Of a stretch of DNA of 64,000 nucleotides, positions 33,770 through 44,851 are shown piece after piece. This DNA comes from Kluyveromyces lactis (Eukaryota; Ascomycota; Saccharomycetes; Saccharomycetales; Saccharomycetaceae), in contig NC_006042.1 of assembly GCF_000002515.2 (NCBI RefSeq), forward strand, positions 1,860,001 to 1,924,000. Reading direction: 5' to 3'. Each line of letters begins with the position of its first letter. The stretch's first letter is position 1. The position numbers and the translations under genes were made by a program. The notes below the pieces were generated by a model. It worked only from the letters and a program-made list of their open reading frames with translations, did no database searches and was not told where the DNA came from.

Positions 33770-34576
33770 GTGAAATCATTGAAAAGATCCAAATCTCAGT
33801 TGAGTGGTATCGAGTAACTGTTACAATGGGCCTCTAGAAGCACATAAACAGTAGCGTTCAGCAAGCAATTCACTTGCATTATTCTCGGCTGAATTCTACC
33901 TATCTCAGTTTTTTTTCAGATGGCGCAAGTAAGGTTTTTTGGTCGAGTTTTCTAGGAGAAAAAGTCTACCATTCCGCTGAGAAGAGCACAACTGCGAATA
34001 GAAGGATCAAAAGGTTTGTATATTGATATAAGTACATATATGTATATTTAAACCTCTATATATAATACTAGTTTAAACGAGATGTTGAAACAAAGTAGTG
34101 GACGTTGAAAATATTGTGTTTGAAAAGTGCATCACAAAGACCTTATATCCAGTGTGTGAATGTAGGAAAAAATGGCAATAACATCAGAATCAAATAAAAA
34201 TGAGACCTCAAAGTAAAAGCTCTCTTCGTGTAGCCCATAAACTAGCACGACAAGCAATCTTTACAATGACAAGCCTCATTCAAAAAAAATATTCTTCTCT
34301 TTAGTAAATGCTTCCTTCACCATGTTCTGTAATATATCGAGAAATAATAAAACCAAGAAAAACACACGACAAACGTACACTCACTGTTTGCATTTGGCCA
34401 GCGTCGTTAAAAACCTAGCAGTATGATAATTATTGATGGAGTGGAGTGTTAATAAAGAAACAGATAGAAAAAAATAGTGAACAGTAAAATCAATAGTACA
34501 AGCAAATCTGGTAGTGAGTTTAACCAACAGACAATACGAGACTATGATATTCAATTTTTTTGTAACATATTCCTCC
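33770..34576. other. Long 3' region of RPS28 / SWT1 promoter
   Basis: About 810 bp between the RPS28 stop and the SWT1 start, both on the minus strand. This is long for a tandem pair. It holds the hairpin at 34227-34249, A/T-rich runs and a TATATA-rich stretch at about 34020-34065. It probably consists of a long RPS28 3' UTR followed by the SWT1 promoter. Confidence 0.55.
34227..34249 (-). promoter_or_regulatory. Candidate RPS28 3'-UTR hairpin
   Basis: On the minus strand CGTGCTAG, loop TTTATGGG, CTACACG can fold as 7 base pairs with one bulged C. It lies about 330 nt after the RPS28 stop codon. In S. cerevisiae, RPS28B has an unusually long 3' UTR with a stem-loop that Rps28 protein uses with Edc3 to trigger decapping of its own mRNA. 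Equivalence is inference; the gene, strand and distance fit. Confidence 0.4.
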
Positions 34577-34780
34577 TTAACGCAAACGACGAGCTTCACG
34601 TTCGGATTCCATCAAGACCAAGATGTCACCTTCTCTGACTGGACCCTTGACGTTTCTGACAATGGTTCTAGTAGTGTCTTCCAAGAATTCAACACGAACT
34701 TGGGTGACACCACCACGAGAACCGGTACGGCCTAAGACCTTGATAACTTTAGCTAGAGTAACTGGGGTTTTGGTATCCAT
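34577..34780 (-). CDS. RPS28: 40S ribosomal protein eS28 (Rps28)
   Basis: A 67-residue small-subunit protein, the same length as S. cerevisiae Rps28A/B and nearly identical: [60 protein letters not shown]. There is no intron. One copy stands for both S. cerevisiae genes (YOR167C, YLR264W). Upstream, the promoter has long poly-A/T tracts (34889-34956), usual for ribosomal-protein genes. Confidence 0.98.
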   Translation of the reverse strand: MDTKTPVTLAKVIKVLGRTGSRGGVTQVRVEFLEDTTRTIVRNVKGPVREGDILVLMESEREARRLR

Positions 34781-35178
34781 TGTTGCTTGATGGTTCTTCC
34801 GGTAACAATACTAACACTAACTAAAACAATAAATATACTATTCAATTGTACAGAAGTGATGTTGAATGTGCTAAATATTTCATTGGAAGCTTTTTTTTCT
34901 TCATTGAAAAGTTTTCGATGAGACACATACAAAAAATGAAAAAAAAACTGAAAAAATGGAAATGTCGCTTGGGTAGGTTTGGACAAGGTCATATTATACG
35001 GAATTCCTAAAGCCACCGTCGCTCCAGTCTGACACTATGAAGGACAAAGCTAGGTGAGAGTTTATATACATGTAAAGACTTATTCATGGTCTGAACTATA
35101 TTTATTAGCTATTTAGGTGAATGTTGAAAGTGAGGAGAGACACATGTGAAATATATTTAAGGCCATTCTGCAAGGAGA
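34781..35178. other. RPS28 promoter and RED1 3' end
   Basis: About 400 bp. Poly-T and poly-A tracts lie at 34890-34900 and 34930-34956. AACCTACCCAAG (minus strand, near 34968-34979) loosely resembles a Rap1 site, the usual ribosomal-protein activator, but is not a full match. No gene was seen. Confidence 0.5.
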
Positions 35179-37830
35179 TTAAGAATGGAATTGTTTGTCT
35201 CTTATGAGTTTAACTAGTGCTTCTTCTGGAAGATGTAACATATCTTTGATTTCACCAACGAACCCAGTAATCTTTTCCACGTCGTTCTGGAAACTGGACT
35301 GAAGCTCTTTGAACATTGTTTTGTATTTCTCAGATAATTCGTTAATAATTTTTTTGTTCATCTCACCGTTAATTAACGAGATCTTTCTTGTCAATTCATT
35401 ACTGAAGTTCATCACGGAGTGATAAATCTGTTCCTGTAGTTGGTTTGTAAACGAGGTCTCAAACGATGGGAATTTATTGCTACCACCTGAAATAGTGGTG
35501 TTTTCTGCGGTAGCAGTAGCAGCTGCAAACATCGATATGTCAGTATGAGACGATTCTGTAATTATGGATTTGTCGTTACCGATTGTGATATCATCAGATC
35601 TTGTGTCATCTGCAGAATTAACTAATTCATTTTCTGCCGCTACAGTACTAACATTTGCACCGTTTTTCTTGTTAAAGCAGGGTTTTTGTTCGTTACTTGT
35701 CGTGGTGAGAGGCTTTTTCACATTTTCTTCCGCAGCGTAGACTTTTCTAGATGACCTTGTGATTCTCTTCACCGATGAAGTGGTGACTGGCTGTCTCTTT
35801 TCAACTTCCTTTATCCGTGGTTCTCCATGCTCCGAAAGGGCAAATATATCTTCTTTCTGATCTTGTACCTTCTGCCTCTTGTTCTTTTCTTCTGTACTCT
35901 GCAGCACGATGGCCTTTCTTTTGATTGATATTTTATTATTGTTGGCGGCTAACATTTTTGATTTTGCAGGCGGTACATCTTGAGAGGGCACATATACAAT
36001 TGGCTTGAAATTATTCAATACAGTTTGCTTGCTTTTATCTACCTTCTTTTTATTGCCCCTTGGCAATGGCAGGGCAAATATGTCATCTAGTATCGATACA
36101 TCTTTCTTCTTTGTTGTCGTCGCCTTGAACATATCTGTCACTTTTTTAATCTTACCGCTATTCCGGTCAACATTCCCAACCTTCTTATTGTGTACAGCCA
36201 TAGATGTGTCTTTTGAGATGTGTGGGATAGCACATAATCGAGCAAGAGACTCATTTACAGGTTCTTCAATATCTTCTTGGCAAGAAGATAATGGACCCAT
36301 TGGTGCCTTTTTGTTAAAATCTTCCTTTAAAACTTCCAACGTTTTCGACGTTGCCCTCACTATCTTTCGCTTCTGAGCTATAGCCAAAGGAGATTGTTGA
36401 TCATGTTCAATAGAATCATCAAATATAGAAAGTTTCAATTTCCTTGGGGTCTCGGGTTGTTGGGATGACGATGGTACCATTTCGGGTACTGGTGGTTTCT
36501 CTACTGTGTCGTCATGTGGTTTTTCGGGAGTATCATAGTGATCGGTAACTTGACCCATATGAAACGAACTATTAGTATTATCACCATTTTCTATCGTCAT
36601 CAAGTTATCACCGACACTTGGTTCTGGCTCTTGAATAGACGATTCAATGATTCCATCATCGTAGGACGATGGAAATCTTAATGAAATATAGGTCTGTACT
36701 TCACTGATCTTAGGTAATTTAGTAGCATTCCAAATCAATTCACTAACGGCGGGATCGTGGCTCTGAAATTGGAAAGACGTTGTCTTGTTAAGAGTTGCTA
36801 ACCATGCTGAATGAGGGGACAGGACACAGTGTGAAAACGTGTCAGTCAAAGTAATTTTCAATGTGTCCCTTAAATCTCTCACGATATCTACTTTCTTTGG
36901 ATTGATTTCGAAGAAAAGGCCTTCTCCATCCCAAAAGTATAATGAATGGTGTATCACCTGCATATATGATTGATGCTTGGATAACGTTTTTATTCCACTC
37001 GATTTTCCTGTGATATAAACGGCTTTCTTGATGGAACCGAAATTTGTGAAAAAGCTACCGTACCTTTTTAAAATTAACTGAATAATTGCATCTTCTCCAT
37101 GCTTAGCACGGTGAGGATAAAGTTCATCTGAAAAGAAAGATTTTGTTTTCTCAGGTTCTGTCCATAGTTTTGGCGCCGAGGATAAAGTTGCTCGTATATT
37201 ATGCTTCTTGGGGAAACAATTGATTATCAATTCAATTAAGTAATTTGCCAGTTGAAAACTGTTCAAGGAATCCAAAATTTCCCCTAAACGATAATTGTAC
37301 ACCTCCCGTAACTGTTTAATAATAAATCTCCGAATGTCTGATTGCTGATAAAACAACTCTAGGAGTAGCATTATTGCTTTCCAGTTATGAATATTATCTC
37401 TTGAAATTCCATAGTTCAACAAACTTCTGGTCAAACTTTCAAGCCCATCACTTTTCCTTGGAACTTTGATTTCCTTGGTTGTAGGTACCATACGATACAA
37501 AAATATGCTGTTAGTACATGAACTATCAGGGACAAACTAATGAACTTATTTCACGAAACATACTGCCAATTTGAACCACCATCTATCTGATATAAACGAT
37601 CTCTGATTTAGAATCTGTCCAATATGAAGAATTACTTCGAGAATACCATACTCTAATGAAAACCGTGGTCTGATTGCCACATCCACAATTTCTTCGAATA
37701 AAATACCACATTGCTTATCGACGGATAAACCACGATTCCTTGCATTGTTCCAACTGTCAACAACATCCGTTTGAGTTGTTCCTGGTTTCTCCTGTATATA
37801 ATCAACCAATAGGTTAATCACCTCCAGCAT
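35179..37830 (-). CDS. RED1: Red1, meiotic chromosome-axis protein; two exons (37830-37564, 37473-35179)
   Basis: Red1 organises the meiotic chromosome axis, binds Hop1 and activates Mek1. The long frame below 37500 has no ATG until 37491. The same reading frame is also open further upstream from an ATG at 37830, and is cut only by a stop inside a 90-nt segment that begins GTATGT (37563-37558) and contains TACTAAC (37516-37510). Splicing to the AAG ending at 37474 is in phase and gives an 853-residue protein (S. cerevisiae Red1 827). The N-terminal about 330 residues look like the helical ARM-type domain plus the following Spt16-like domain. The middle is disordered, with basic patches and TSSVKRITRSSRK. 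The C-terminus (last about 85 residues) is the coiled coil that oligomerises in the Red1/SYCP2 family. The position RPS28-RED1-YPT6 matches YLR264-263-262. The identity rests on synteny and layout more than on motifs. Confidence 0.82.
37474..37563 (-). other. Predicted spliceosomal intron in RED1 (90 nt)
   Basis: The 5' site GTATGT and branch point TACTAAC are perfect yeast consensus; the branch lies 47 nt from the 5' site start and 36 nt before the acceptor. The only in-phase acceptor close by is AAG, a rare but used alternative to CAG/TAG. The AG directly after the branch sequence is too close and out of phase. Retaining the intron adds a stop after 94 codons. No Mer1 enhancer (AYACCCTY) was found inside. 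Confidence 0.75.
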
Positions 37831-37943
37831 AGTTTTTCAACTCTGGATAGTTTACGTGACTCGATAAATGGCTATAGCTAATGTATCCAATAATGTTTTA
37901 CATCCATTATTCCTGTTGTTTACCTGCTAAGGGTAGAAACATT

Positions 37944-37953
37944 TAACCGCCGA
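37944..37953 (+). promoter_or_regulatory. URS1-like Ume6 site upstream of RED1
   Basis: TAACCGCCGA matches 9 of 10 bases of the URS1 consensus TAGCCGCCGA. It lies 114 bp upstream of the exon-1 ATG at 37830, the usual distance for early meiotic genes; S. cerevisiae RED1 is a known URS1-controlled gene. This supports both the identity of the gene and the upstream start. Confidence 0.6.
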
Positions 37954-38003
37954 CGTCTTTTTCTTTGGGGACCCATGCCGAAAGCGAAAGATAAATGTTT
38001 GAT

Positions 38004-38021
38004 CACGTGACGGTAGGGTAA
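38004..38021 (+). promoter_or_regulatory. CACGTG (Cbf1-type) with reverse Reb1-like GGGTAA
   Basis: CACGTG at 38004-38009, in the context ATCACGTGAC, is followed by GGGTAA at 38016-38021, the reverse complement of TTACCC. It sits between the divergent genes RED1 and GLN4, about 230 bp before the GLN4 ATG. The spacing and orientation differ from the composite elements at 6646 and 45175. Confidence 0.4.
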
Positions 38022-38252
38022 CAGTAAAGGATACTATCTTTCTCTTCATCCTCAGATTGTGACATTGTAACAGAAGAAAAAGTTTCGATATTGATAAAAC
38101 GAAACGATGAGATTACAATTGATAAAGTGGATTTCTTTCGATTGTTAATAAATCTTTTATCTGTCGATGTACTAACGTTTATTATTCATCATTTTAGAAT
38201 TGCTTGATAGGATTATTACATTACAGTAGTACATACCCTAGATACGAAAGAT

Positions 38253-40667
38253 ATGTCATCTGTAGACGAGTTGACCAATCTATTTTCCAAGATTGGGTTC
38301 GAAGAAGCTAAAGTAAAGGAAATCTTAAAGAATGCTAAAGTATCCAGCTCCCTAGAGTCCTTAGTAAACTTGGCATCTGATGATTTCCCATGGAACAAGA
38401 ATTCTAGAGCTTTAATTCACACGTTAGCAGCCTCTTTAAAGGGAGCTGAAGTTCCTCATTTGCAATATATCGTTGATGGTATTGGTAAGAATGATTTGAA
38501 GACTGCATTGCAGATAGATGCAGCTTTGAAGTACTTGAAGACCAAGGGTGAGGATGCCACTGTTGTGGACTTGAACAAAGAGTCCGGTGTCGGTATTGAA
38601 GTTACTGAAGATCAAGTTAGAAACCGTGTTGCTAAGTACGTTGAGGATAACAAAGATACCATTTTGAAGGAAAGATACAAGTTAGTGCCTGGTCTATTTG
38701 CCAAAATCAAAGCTCTCCCCGAATTAAAATGGGCTGAACCACGTTTGTTCAAACCAATCATTGACGAAGAAATCTTGAAGGTTTTGGGTCCAAAAGATGA
38801 AAGAGATATCGTAAAGAAGGAAAAGAAACCAAAGGCTGAAAAGAAGGCTAATGGCAAAGCAAGCAAGGACCAAACAGAAGAAGATGGTCCAAAGAGATCT
38901 ATGTTCACAGAAGGTTTCTTGGGTGACTTGCATAAGGTTGGAGAAAATGAGCAGGCCTACCCAGAACTAATGGCTGAGCATCTCAAGGCTACCGGTGGTA
39001 AAGTACACACTAGATTCCCACCAGAACCTAACGGATATTTACATATTGGTCATTCTAAGGCCATTATGGTTAACTTTGGCTTCGCTAAATACCATAACGG
39101 GGTATGTTATCTAAGATTTGATGATACCAACCCTGAAGCAGAAGCTCCGGAATATTTCGAGAGTATCAAAAGCATGGTATCATGGTTGGGGTTCAAACCA
39201 TGGAAAACTACCTATTCCTCTGATTACTTCGATGAGTTATACCAATTAGCTGAAACTTTGATTAAGAACGGAAAGGCTTATGTCTGTCACTGCTCTGCAG
39301 AAGAAATAAAACGTGGCCGTGGTATCAAAGAAGATGGTACACCTGGTGGTGAAAGAAAAGCTTGTGTCTCCAGAGAAAGACCTATTGAGGAAAGCTTAAC
39401 TGAGTTCAGAAAGATGAGAGACGGATTCTACAAACCAGGTGAAGCAATCTTAAGAATGAAACAAGATTTGAACTCTCCATCACCACAAATGTGGGATTTG
39501 ATTGCTTATAGGGTCTTGGATGCTCCACATCCAAGAACTGGTGACAAATGGAAAATTTACCCAACATACGACTTCACTCACTGTTTAGTCGATTCCTTAG
39601 AAAACATTACCCACTCCTTGTGTACCACAGAATTTTACTTGTCTAGAGAAAGTTACGAATGGCTATGTGACCAAGTGCACGTCTTCAGACCAGCTCAAAG
39701 AGAATATGGTAGATTGAACATCACCGGTACCGTTCTATCTAAGAGAAAAATTGCTAAACTTGTTACTGGTGGATACGTCAGCGGATGGAATGATCCTCGT
39801 TTATTCACATTGGAAGCTATCCGTAGACGTGGTGTTCCACCGGGAGCCATTCTATCTTTCATTAACACTTTGGGTGTGACCACCAGTACCACTAATATCC
39901 AAGTCGTAAGATTCGAAAGTGCTATTAGAAAGTACTTGGAAGACACTACACCCAGACTCATGTTCATTTTGGATCCAGTGGAAGTGGTTGTGGACAATGT
40001 CGATGAAGATTTCGTTGAGCTATGTAACATCCCATACAGGCCAAACACTCCAGAGTTCGGTGATAGAACCGTCCCATTCACCAAGAGATTCTACATCGAA
40101 AGAAGCGACTTCTCGGAAGACGTTGACAACAAGGAGTTCTTCAGATTAACACCTAACCAATCAGTTGGTTTAATCAAAGTACCATACACCGTATCCTACC
40201 AATCTTTAGAGAAGGATGCGAACGGGAAGATCACTAAAATTCATGTTAAATATGAGAACGAGGAAGCCAAACCAAAGAAACCAAAGACCTACATTCAATG
40301 GGTGCCAATCTCCGAAAAGCACGACTCCCCAGTAAGAATTGCGGAAACTAGAGTTTACAACCAATTGTTCAAGTCCGAAAACCCATCAGCGCACCCAGAT
40401 GGTTACTTATCTGATATTAACCCAGACAGCATTATCGTGTACAAGAGTTCTGTCGCTGAATACAACATCAACAGCATTATAAAGAACTCGCCATGGGTCG
40501 TGGACAGTGCAAAGAAGTCTGAATTCTATGTGGAAGAAGAAAAGGGAAGAAAGGAAGTCTGCAGATTCCAAGCCATGAGAGTTGGTTATTTCACCTTGGA
40601 CTCTGATAGCACAGATGAAAAGATCGTCTTGAACAGGATCGTTTCCTTGAAAGACGGTACTAAATGA
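38253..40667 (+). CDS. GLN4: Glutaminyl-tRNA synthetase Gln4
   Basis: A cytosolic class I aminoacyl-tRNA synthetase, 804 residues (S. cerevisiae 809). The eukaryote-specific appended domain covers about residues 1-190, followed by a lysine-rich hinge (KKEKKPKAEKKANGKAS, about 188-205). The catalytic core starts at TRFPPEPNGYLHIGHSKA with the HIGH motif near residue 264. The second signature VLSKRKIAKL (KMSKS equivalent) is near residue 495. The C-terminal beta-barrel anticodon-binding domains contain FTKRFYIERSDF. Codon use is strongly biased, as in highly expressed genes. YOR168W follows RPS28A in S. cerevisiae. Confidence 0.98.
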   Translation: MSSVDELTNLFSKIGFEEAKVKEILKNAKVSSSLESLVNLASDDFPWNKNSRALIHTLAASLKGAEVPHLQYIVDGIGKNDLKTALQIDAALKYLKTKGEDATVVDLNKESGVGIEVTEDQVRNRVAKYVEDNKDTILKERYKLVPGLFAKIKALPELKWAEPRLFKPIIDEEILKVLGPKDERDIVKKEKKPKAEKKANGKASKDQTEEDGPKRSMFTEGFLGDLHKVGENEQAYPELMAEHLKATGGKVHTRFPPEPNGYLHIGHSKAIMVNFGFAKYHNGVCYLRFDDTNPEAEAPEYFESIKSMVSWLGFKPWKTTYSSDYFDELYQLAETLIKNGKAYVCHCSAEEIKRGRGIKEDGTPGGERKACVSRERPIEESLTEFRKMRDGFYKPGEAILRMKQDLNSPSPQMWDLIAYRVLDAPHPRTGDKWKIYPTYDFTHCLVDSLENITHSLCTTEFYLSRESYEWLCDQVHVFRPAQREYGRLNITGTVLSKRKIAKLVTGGYVSGWNDPRLFTLEAIRRRGVPPGAILSFINTLGVTTSTTNIQVVRFESAIRKYLEDTTPRLMFILDPVEVVVDNVDEDFVELCNIPYRPNTPEFGDRTVPFTKRFYIERSDFSEDVDNKEFFRLTPNQSVGLIKVPYTVSYQSLEKDANGKITKIHVKYENEEAKPKKPKTYIQWVPISEKHDSPVRIAETRVYNQLFKSENPSAHPDGYLSDINPDSIIVYKSSVAEYNINSIIKNSPWVVDSAKKSEFYVEEEKGRKEVCRFQAMRVGYFTLDSDSTDEKIVLNRIVSLKDGTK

Positions 40668-40997
40668 AGAGATATCTAAATATCCGAGTTTGTCATAATG
40701 CACTTTTACTCCATACTCTATCTATCTCATCTATCTCACCTATATAAGAATATAAACGTAATAACAAGTTAATGTACCAGATTTACTTACTAGTCATTAC
40801 CACTTGTTGCCCTCTCTCTATGTCGATTGGAAATCTGCCTTGAAAATTGATAATTTTTGATACTGCAAAGATGACAAGGAGAATAAGATCAACGTTGAAC
40901 AATGTACACTTGAGTGTGGTATACAGGTTTTCGACTACTGTTTTCAGGAGGTTACTAAGATATCTGATATATCAAATACATCCCGAACGAAATAACA
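40668..40997. other. Intergenic region between GLN4 and TMA7
   Basis: About 330 bp, same-strand neighbours. An A/T-rich stretch holds the GLN4 3' end and the TMA7 promoter. Nothing else was recognised. Confidence 0.55.
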
Positions 40998-41189
40998 ATG
41001 TCGTCTCGTCAAGGTGGTAAATTAAAGCCTCTAAAGCAAAAGAAGAAGCAAAACCAAGATGTTGATCCAGAGGAAGAAGCCTACAAGGAAAAGCAAAAGG
41101 CCGATGCTGCTGCCAAGAAAGCCATGATGGCCAATATTAAAGCTGGTAAACCATTAGTCGGTGGTGGTATCAAAAAGTCCAAGAAATAG
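40998..41189 (+). CDS. TMA7: Tma7, small translation-machinery-associated protein
   Basis: 63 residues (S. cerevisiae 64), lysine-rich and easily missed by length filters. It reads MSSRQGGKLKPLKQKKKQ, a helical middle EEAYKEKQKADAAAKKAMM, and the conserved C-terminus GKPLVGGGIKKSKK. It is the orthologue of YLR262C-A and human TMA7/CCDC72, which co-purify with ribosomes; the molecular role is unclear. It lies next to YPT6 on the same strand, as in S. cerevisiae. Confidence 0.95.
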   Translation: MSSRQGGKLKPLKQKKKQNQDVDPEEEAYKEKQKADAAAKKAMMANIKAGKPLVGGGIKKSKK

Positions 41190-42387
<1,198 letters not shown>

Positions 42388-42725
42388 GGCATCGTATACA
42401 TAAAAAGATCAAGATCTTTAACAGTACATACCATGAATTTTAATGAATAGTCAGTCATTAATAACATAAGCAAAAAGGGTACAATTATGAAAGATCAAGC
42501 AGCATATAGGATACATTGGAATATAATAAAAATGGGGTTACTGTTATTTTCCTAACAGTAGCCAGTATTTTAATCTGCAGACGAAGGGAAAGATTGGAAA
42601 AATTCATTTGTTTTATTAAAAGTATCAGGAGTCAATCCAAGAAAAACCTCCTACTCTGCTGAAGTTGAAATTGAGATGAACCCAGTATCTTTTACTGAAA
42701 GTATTGAATTAATTTAGTCCGTTTA
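42388..42725. other. Intergenic region between convergent YPT6 and LCB4
   Basis: About 340 bp, the shared 3' region. Nothing was recognised beyond A/T-rich sequence. Confidence 0.55.
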
Positions 42726-44429
42726 TTACATGGACTCAAAGTCGGTTTCTACGTAACTACCGTTTTTCAACAAGGTTTTTACAAGTTTAGGAAGAACTTC
42801 TACTTGCAATGTCTCGTACGGGAAATTTTCTCCATCAACAGAAATAACGCTATTCTTTGCATATGGGACTAACCTGAAAGCCAAAATTTTAGAATGTTCC
42901 ACTTCAGGCTGTAAGACATGTGACCCTCTATTCAATGACATTAAAATTGGGGCAATTCTCGTTAATGGCGTACGTCCGTCTGTTAGAACGAAATCCATGG
43001 TACCGTCATCCGGCAAGGCAGCTGGGAAGAATTTTGTATCAGGCGCAATGTAAGGCATCTTACCAGTATAGAAAATCCCTGTGTTACGCGTTAGTTCAGG
43101 ATCAATTCTTTCCCAATCTGACGGTACGTCATCTTCAAACGGCCATCTGAGTTTGAAGGAGTCATCGGTAATTGTTATATCGTCCAAGTTTGACTCTTTA
43201 CCAGATCTAGGGATATCGAGTGTAAACGTAGAACTAGATTCTAAATCATTCCGTAGATTATTCAATCTATCCTTATGTTGCAAATAATGATCTTTTAGTT
43301 CATTTTTCGTCTTGGCAGCGTATTTGAAATATATGTCACACGGATATTTCTTTCTTTGTAAAACATTCATAGTGACACCAAGTTCAAACCTTGCTGGTCC
43401 AATAAATCTGATGAACTCCGTATCAATATCAGATTCTGCGATGATTCCATACGTTTGACTTAAGAATGACAATCTAGGTTGATTTTTATAGGACGGTTGA
43501 GTACAACACATGACATCTATTCTCGATTCGACAGATTTAAGGAGAGCCAATGCGGCATACGATGGATTACTGGTACCATGGCAAGATATACTCATTGCAT
43601 TACCTGAACCACAAGGTAATTGAGTAATGGCTAGCTTCTGGAATGCTTTAGCACGATCTGATCTTAAAAACAAACCATTCATAATTTCGTGGGGGATACC
43701 ATCACCAGAAGCACATGCAACTACGTCGTATTCATCTATATCCAAATTTTTTGCAATGTCGACAGCATGCAAATGATATGTTGTCTCTTTAACAACGATT
43801 TTGCAACCACTTGCTAATAATATTGGTTTGGCTTTGGACAAGAACAATTTATTGGCTTTACCCTTACCACCGTGTGGGTTGATAATGACTAGAATTGATT
43901 TGTTTCTCTTAGTGTTTTTATAACTTCTATTCAAGATCTCTTCTGCCACATCAGTTCCCATATTAGGAAACACTGAAGTATCGACGCTCAATTTTATTGT
44001 TTTTGGGACTAAATGGTTCCTCCTTGGCTTTGCAAAAGTGACTTCAATCAATGCAGTATGATCCGGCCATGGGGAACCATCATCTTCTGCTTCCATATTC
44101 GTGACATCAAGAATCTTTGCGTAAGGAATAACCGTATTTGAAGGTAGCAGCAGAGCTTCATTCTCATCTTTAGATTCCGTGTCGCTGAGACAAGTAACAC
44201 AACTGATTAACGAAGCTGTTTCAAAAACACTAGATTGGAAGCTCCCAGAAGCATCGCCGTCTTCGTCATCCTCGTCATCGCCGAAATCACCTCCATTACT
44301 TCTGCGTGCCAAAAGCGTCGATGAGCTTGTTGAAGGACCGGACGTAAATTGATCTTTAATCAATAAACCATTTTCGCCAATGATGGCTCTTGTATAGGGC
44401 AAATGATACTTCCTGCTCAGCTTACTCAT
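42726..44429 (-). CDS. LCB4: Sphingoid long-chain base kinase (Lcb4/Lcb5 ancestor)
   Basis: Phosphorylates phytosphingosine and dihydrosphingosine. The open frame extends to a TTG at 44522, but the first ATG is 44429 ([18 protein letters not shown]), giving 567 residues (S. cerevisiae Lcb4 624). The N-terminal variable region carries a cysteine cluster, [11 protein letters not shown], comparable to the palmitoylated Cys region of Lcb4. The diacylglycerol-kinase catalytic domain has [15 protein letters not shown] near residue 182, the substrate-site loop [17 protein letters not shown] near 237 and [10 protein letters not shown]. The C-terminal half includes [29 protein letters not shown] and [11 protein letters not shown]. 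One copy corresponds to both LCB4 (YOR171C) and LCB5 (YLR260W). Confidence 0.95.
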   Translation of the reverse strand: MSKLSRKYHLPYTRAIIGENGLLIKDQFTSGPSTSSSTLLARRSNGGDFGDDEDDEDGDASGSFQSSVFETASLISCVTCLSDTESKDENEALLLPSNTVIPYAKILDVTNMEAEDDGSPWPDHTALIEVTFAKPRRNHLVPKTIKLSVDTSVFPNMGTDVAEEILNRSYKNTKRNKSILVIINPHGGKGKANKLFLSKAKPILLASGCKIVVKETTYHLHAVDIAKNLDIDEYDVVACASGDGIPHEIMNGLFLRSDRAKAFQKLAITQLPCGSGNAMSISCHGTSNPSYAALALLKSVESRIDVMCCTQPSYKNQPRLSFLSQTYGIIAESDIDTEFIRFIGPARFELGVTMNVLQRKKYPCDIYFKYAAKTKNELKDHYLQHKDRLNNLRNDLESSSTFTLDIPRSGKESNLDDITITDDSFKLRWPFEDDVPSDWERIDPELTRNTGIFYTGKMPYIAPDTKFFPAALPDDGTMDFVLTDGRTPLTRIAPILMSLNRGSHVLQPEVEHSKILAFRLVPYAKNSVISVDGENFPYETLQVEVLPKLVKTLLKNGSYVETDFESM

Positions 44430-44851
44430 TATTCTTGCAGCCCTCTGTTTCCTTTTTCTCAGATGAAGGGAAATATCTGAATCAGACTCTGATCTCTGTT
44501 TGGACCACAACAGTTTTGGCAACTCAACAAGAATAATTAACTACCTCTTTTCCACCTTTACGTGAAAATAACGCAAAACAAAATCAAAAAAAAAGAGACT
44601 GATTCAAAATTGAGATACAGTCAAACAAGATCAATGACTATGTCTTCTGTTATTCTCTGATGAATCCTCTTATCAATACCTAGCTAATAAATCACAGGGG
44701 GTATGTTTTCGGGATGACGGATATATTACTGTTCCTTTCAGTTCAGTTCGATTTAATTTGATATATCTAACTTGAAAACGGAGAACACCAAATCGTTGTC
44801 ATAAATATGATAAATGGAAACGTTTCTTGGAAATGATAATAAAGTATAGTA
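44430..44851. other. LCB4 upstream region / 3' side of a possible small gene
   Basis: About 420 bp upstream of minus-strand LCB4. It includes a poly-A run near 44588-44596. The LCB4 frame stays open for 31 codons upstream of the chosen ATG, without another ATG. No other feature was seen. Confidence 0.5.

Larger units (their letters stand above)
37831..38252. other. Divergent promoter region between RED1 and GLN4
   Basis: About 420 bp containing a URS1-like site (37944-37953) and a CACGTG/GGGTAA pair (38004-38021). A TACTAAC at 38171-38177 is followed by TTTTAG at 38196-38201 on the GLN4 side; I see no matching 5' splice site. Confidence 0.6.

Noticed and set aside
37491-37500. RED1 starting at or near 37500
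   Set aside because: The codon at 37500 is TTG, and the ATG at 37491 lies inside a segment with perfect intron signals; the upstream exon in the same phase and the URS1-like site favour 37830.
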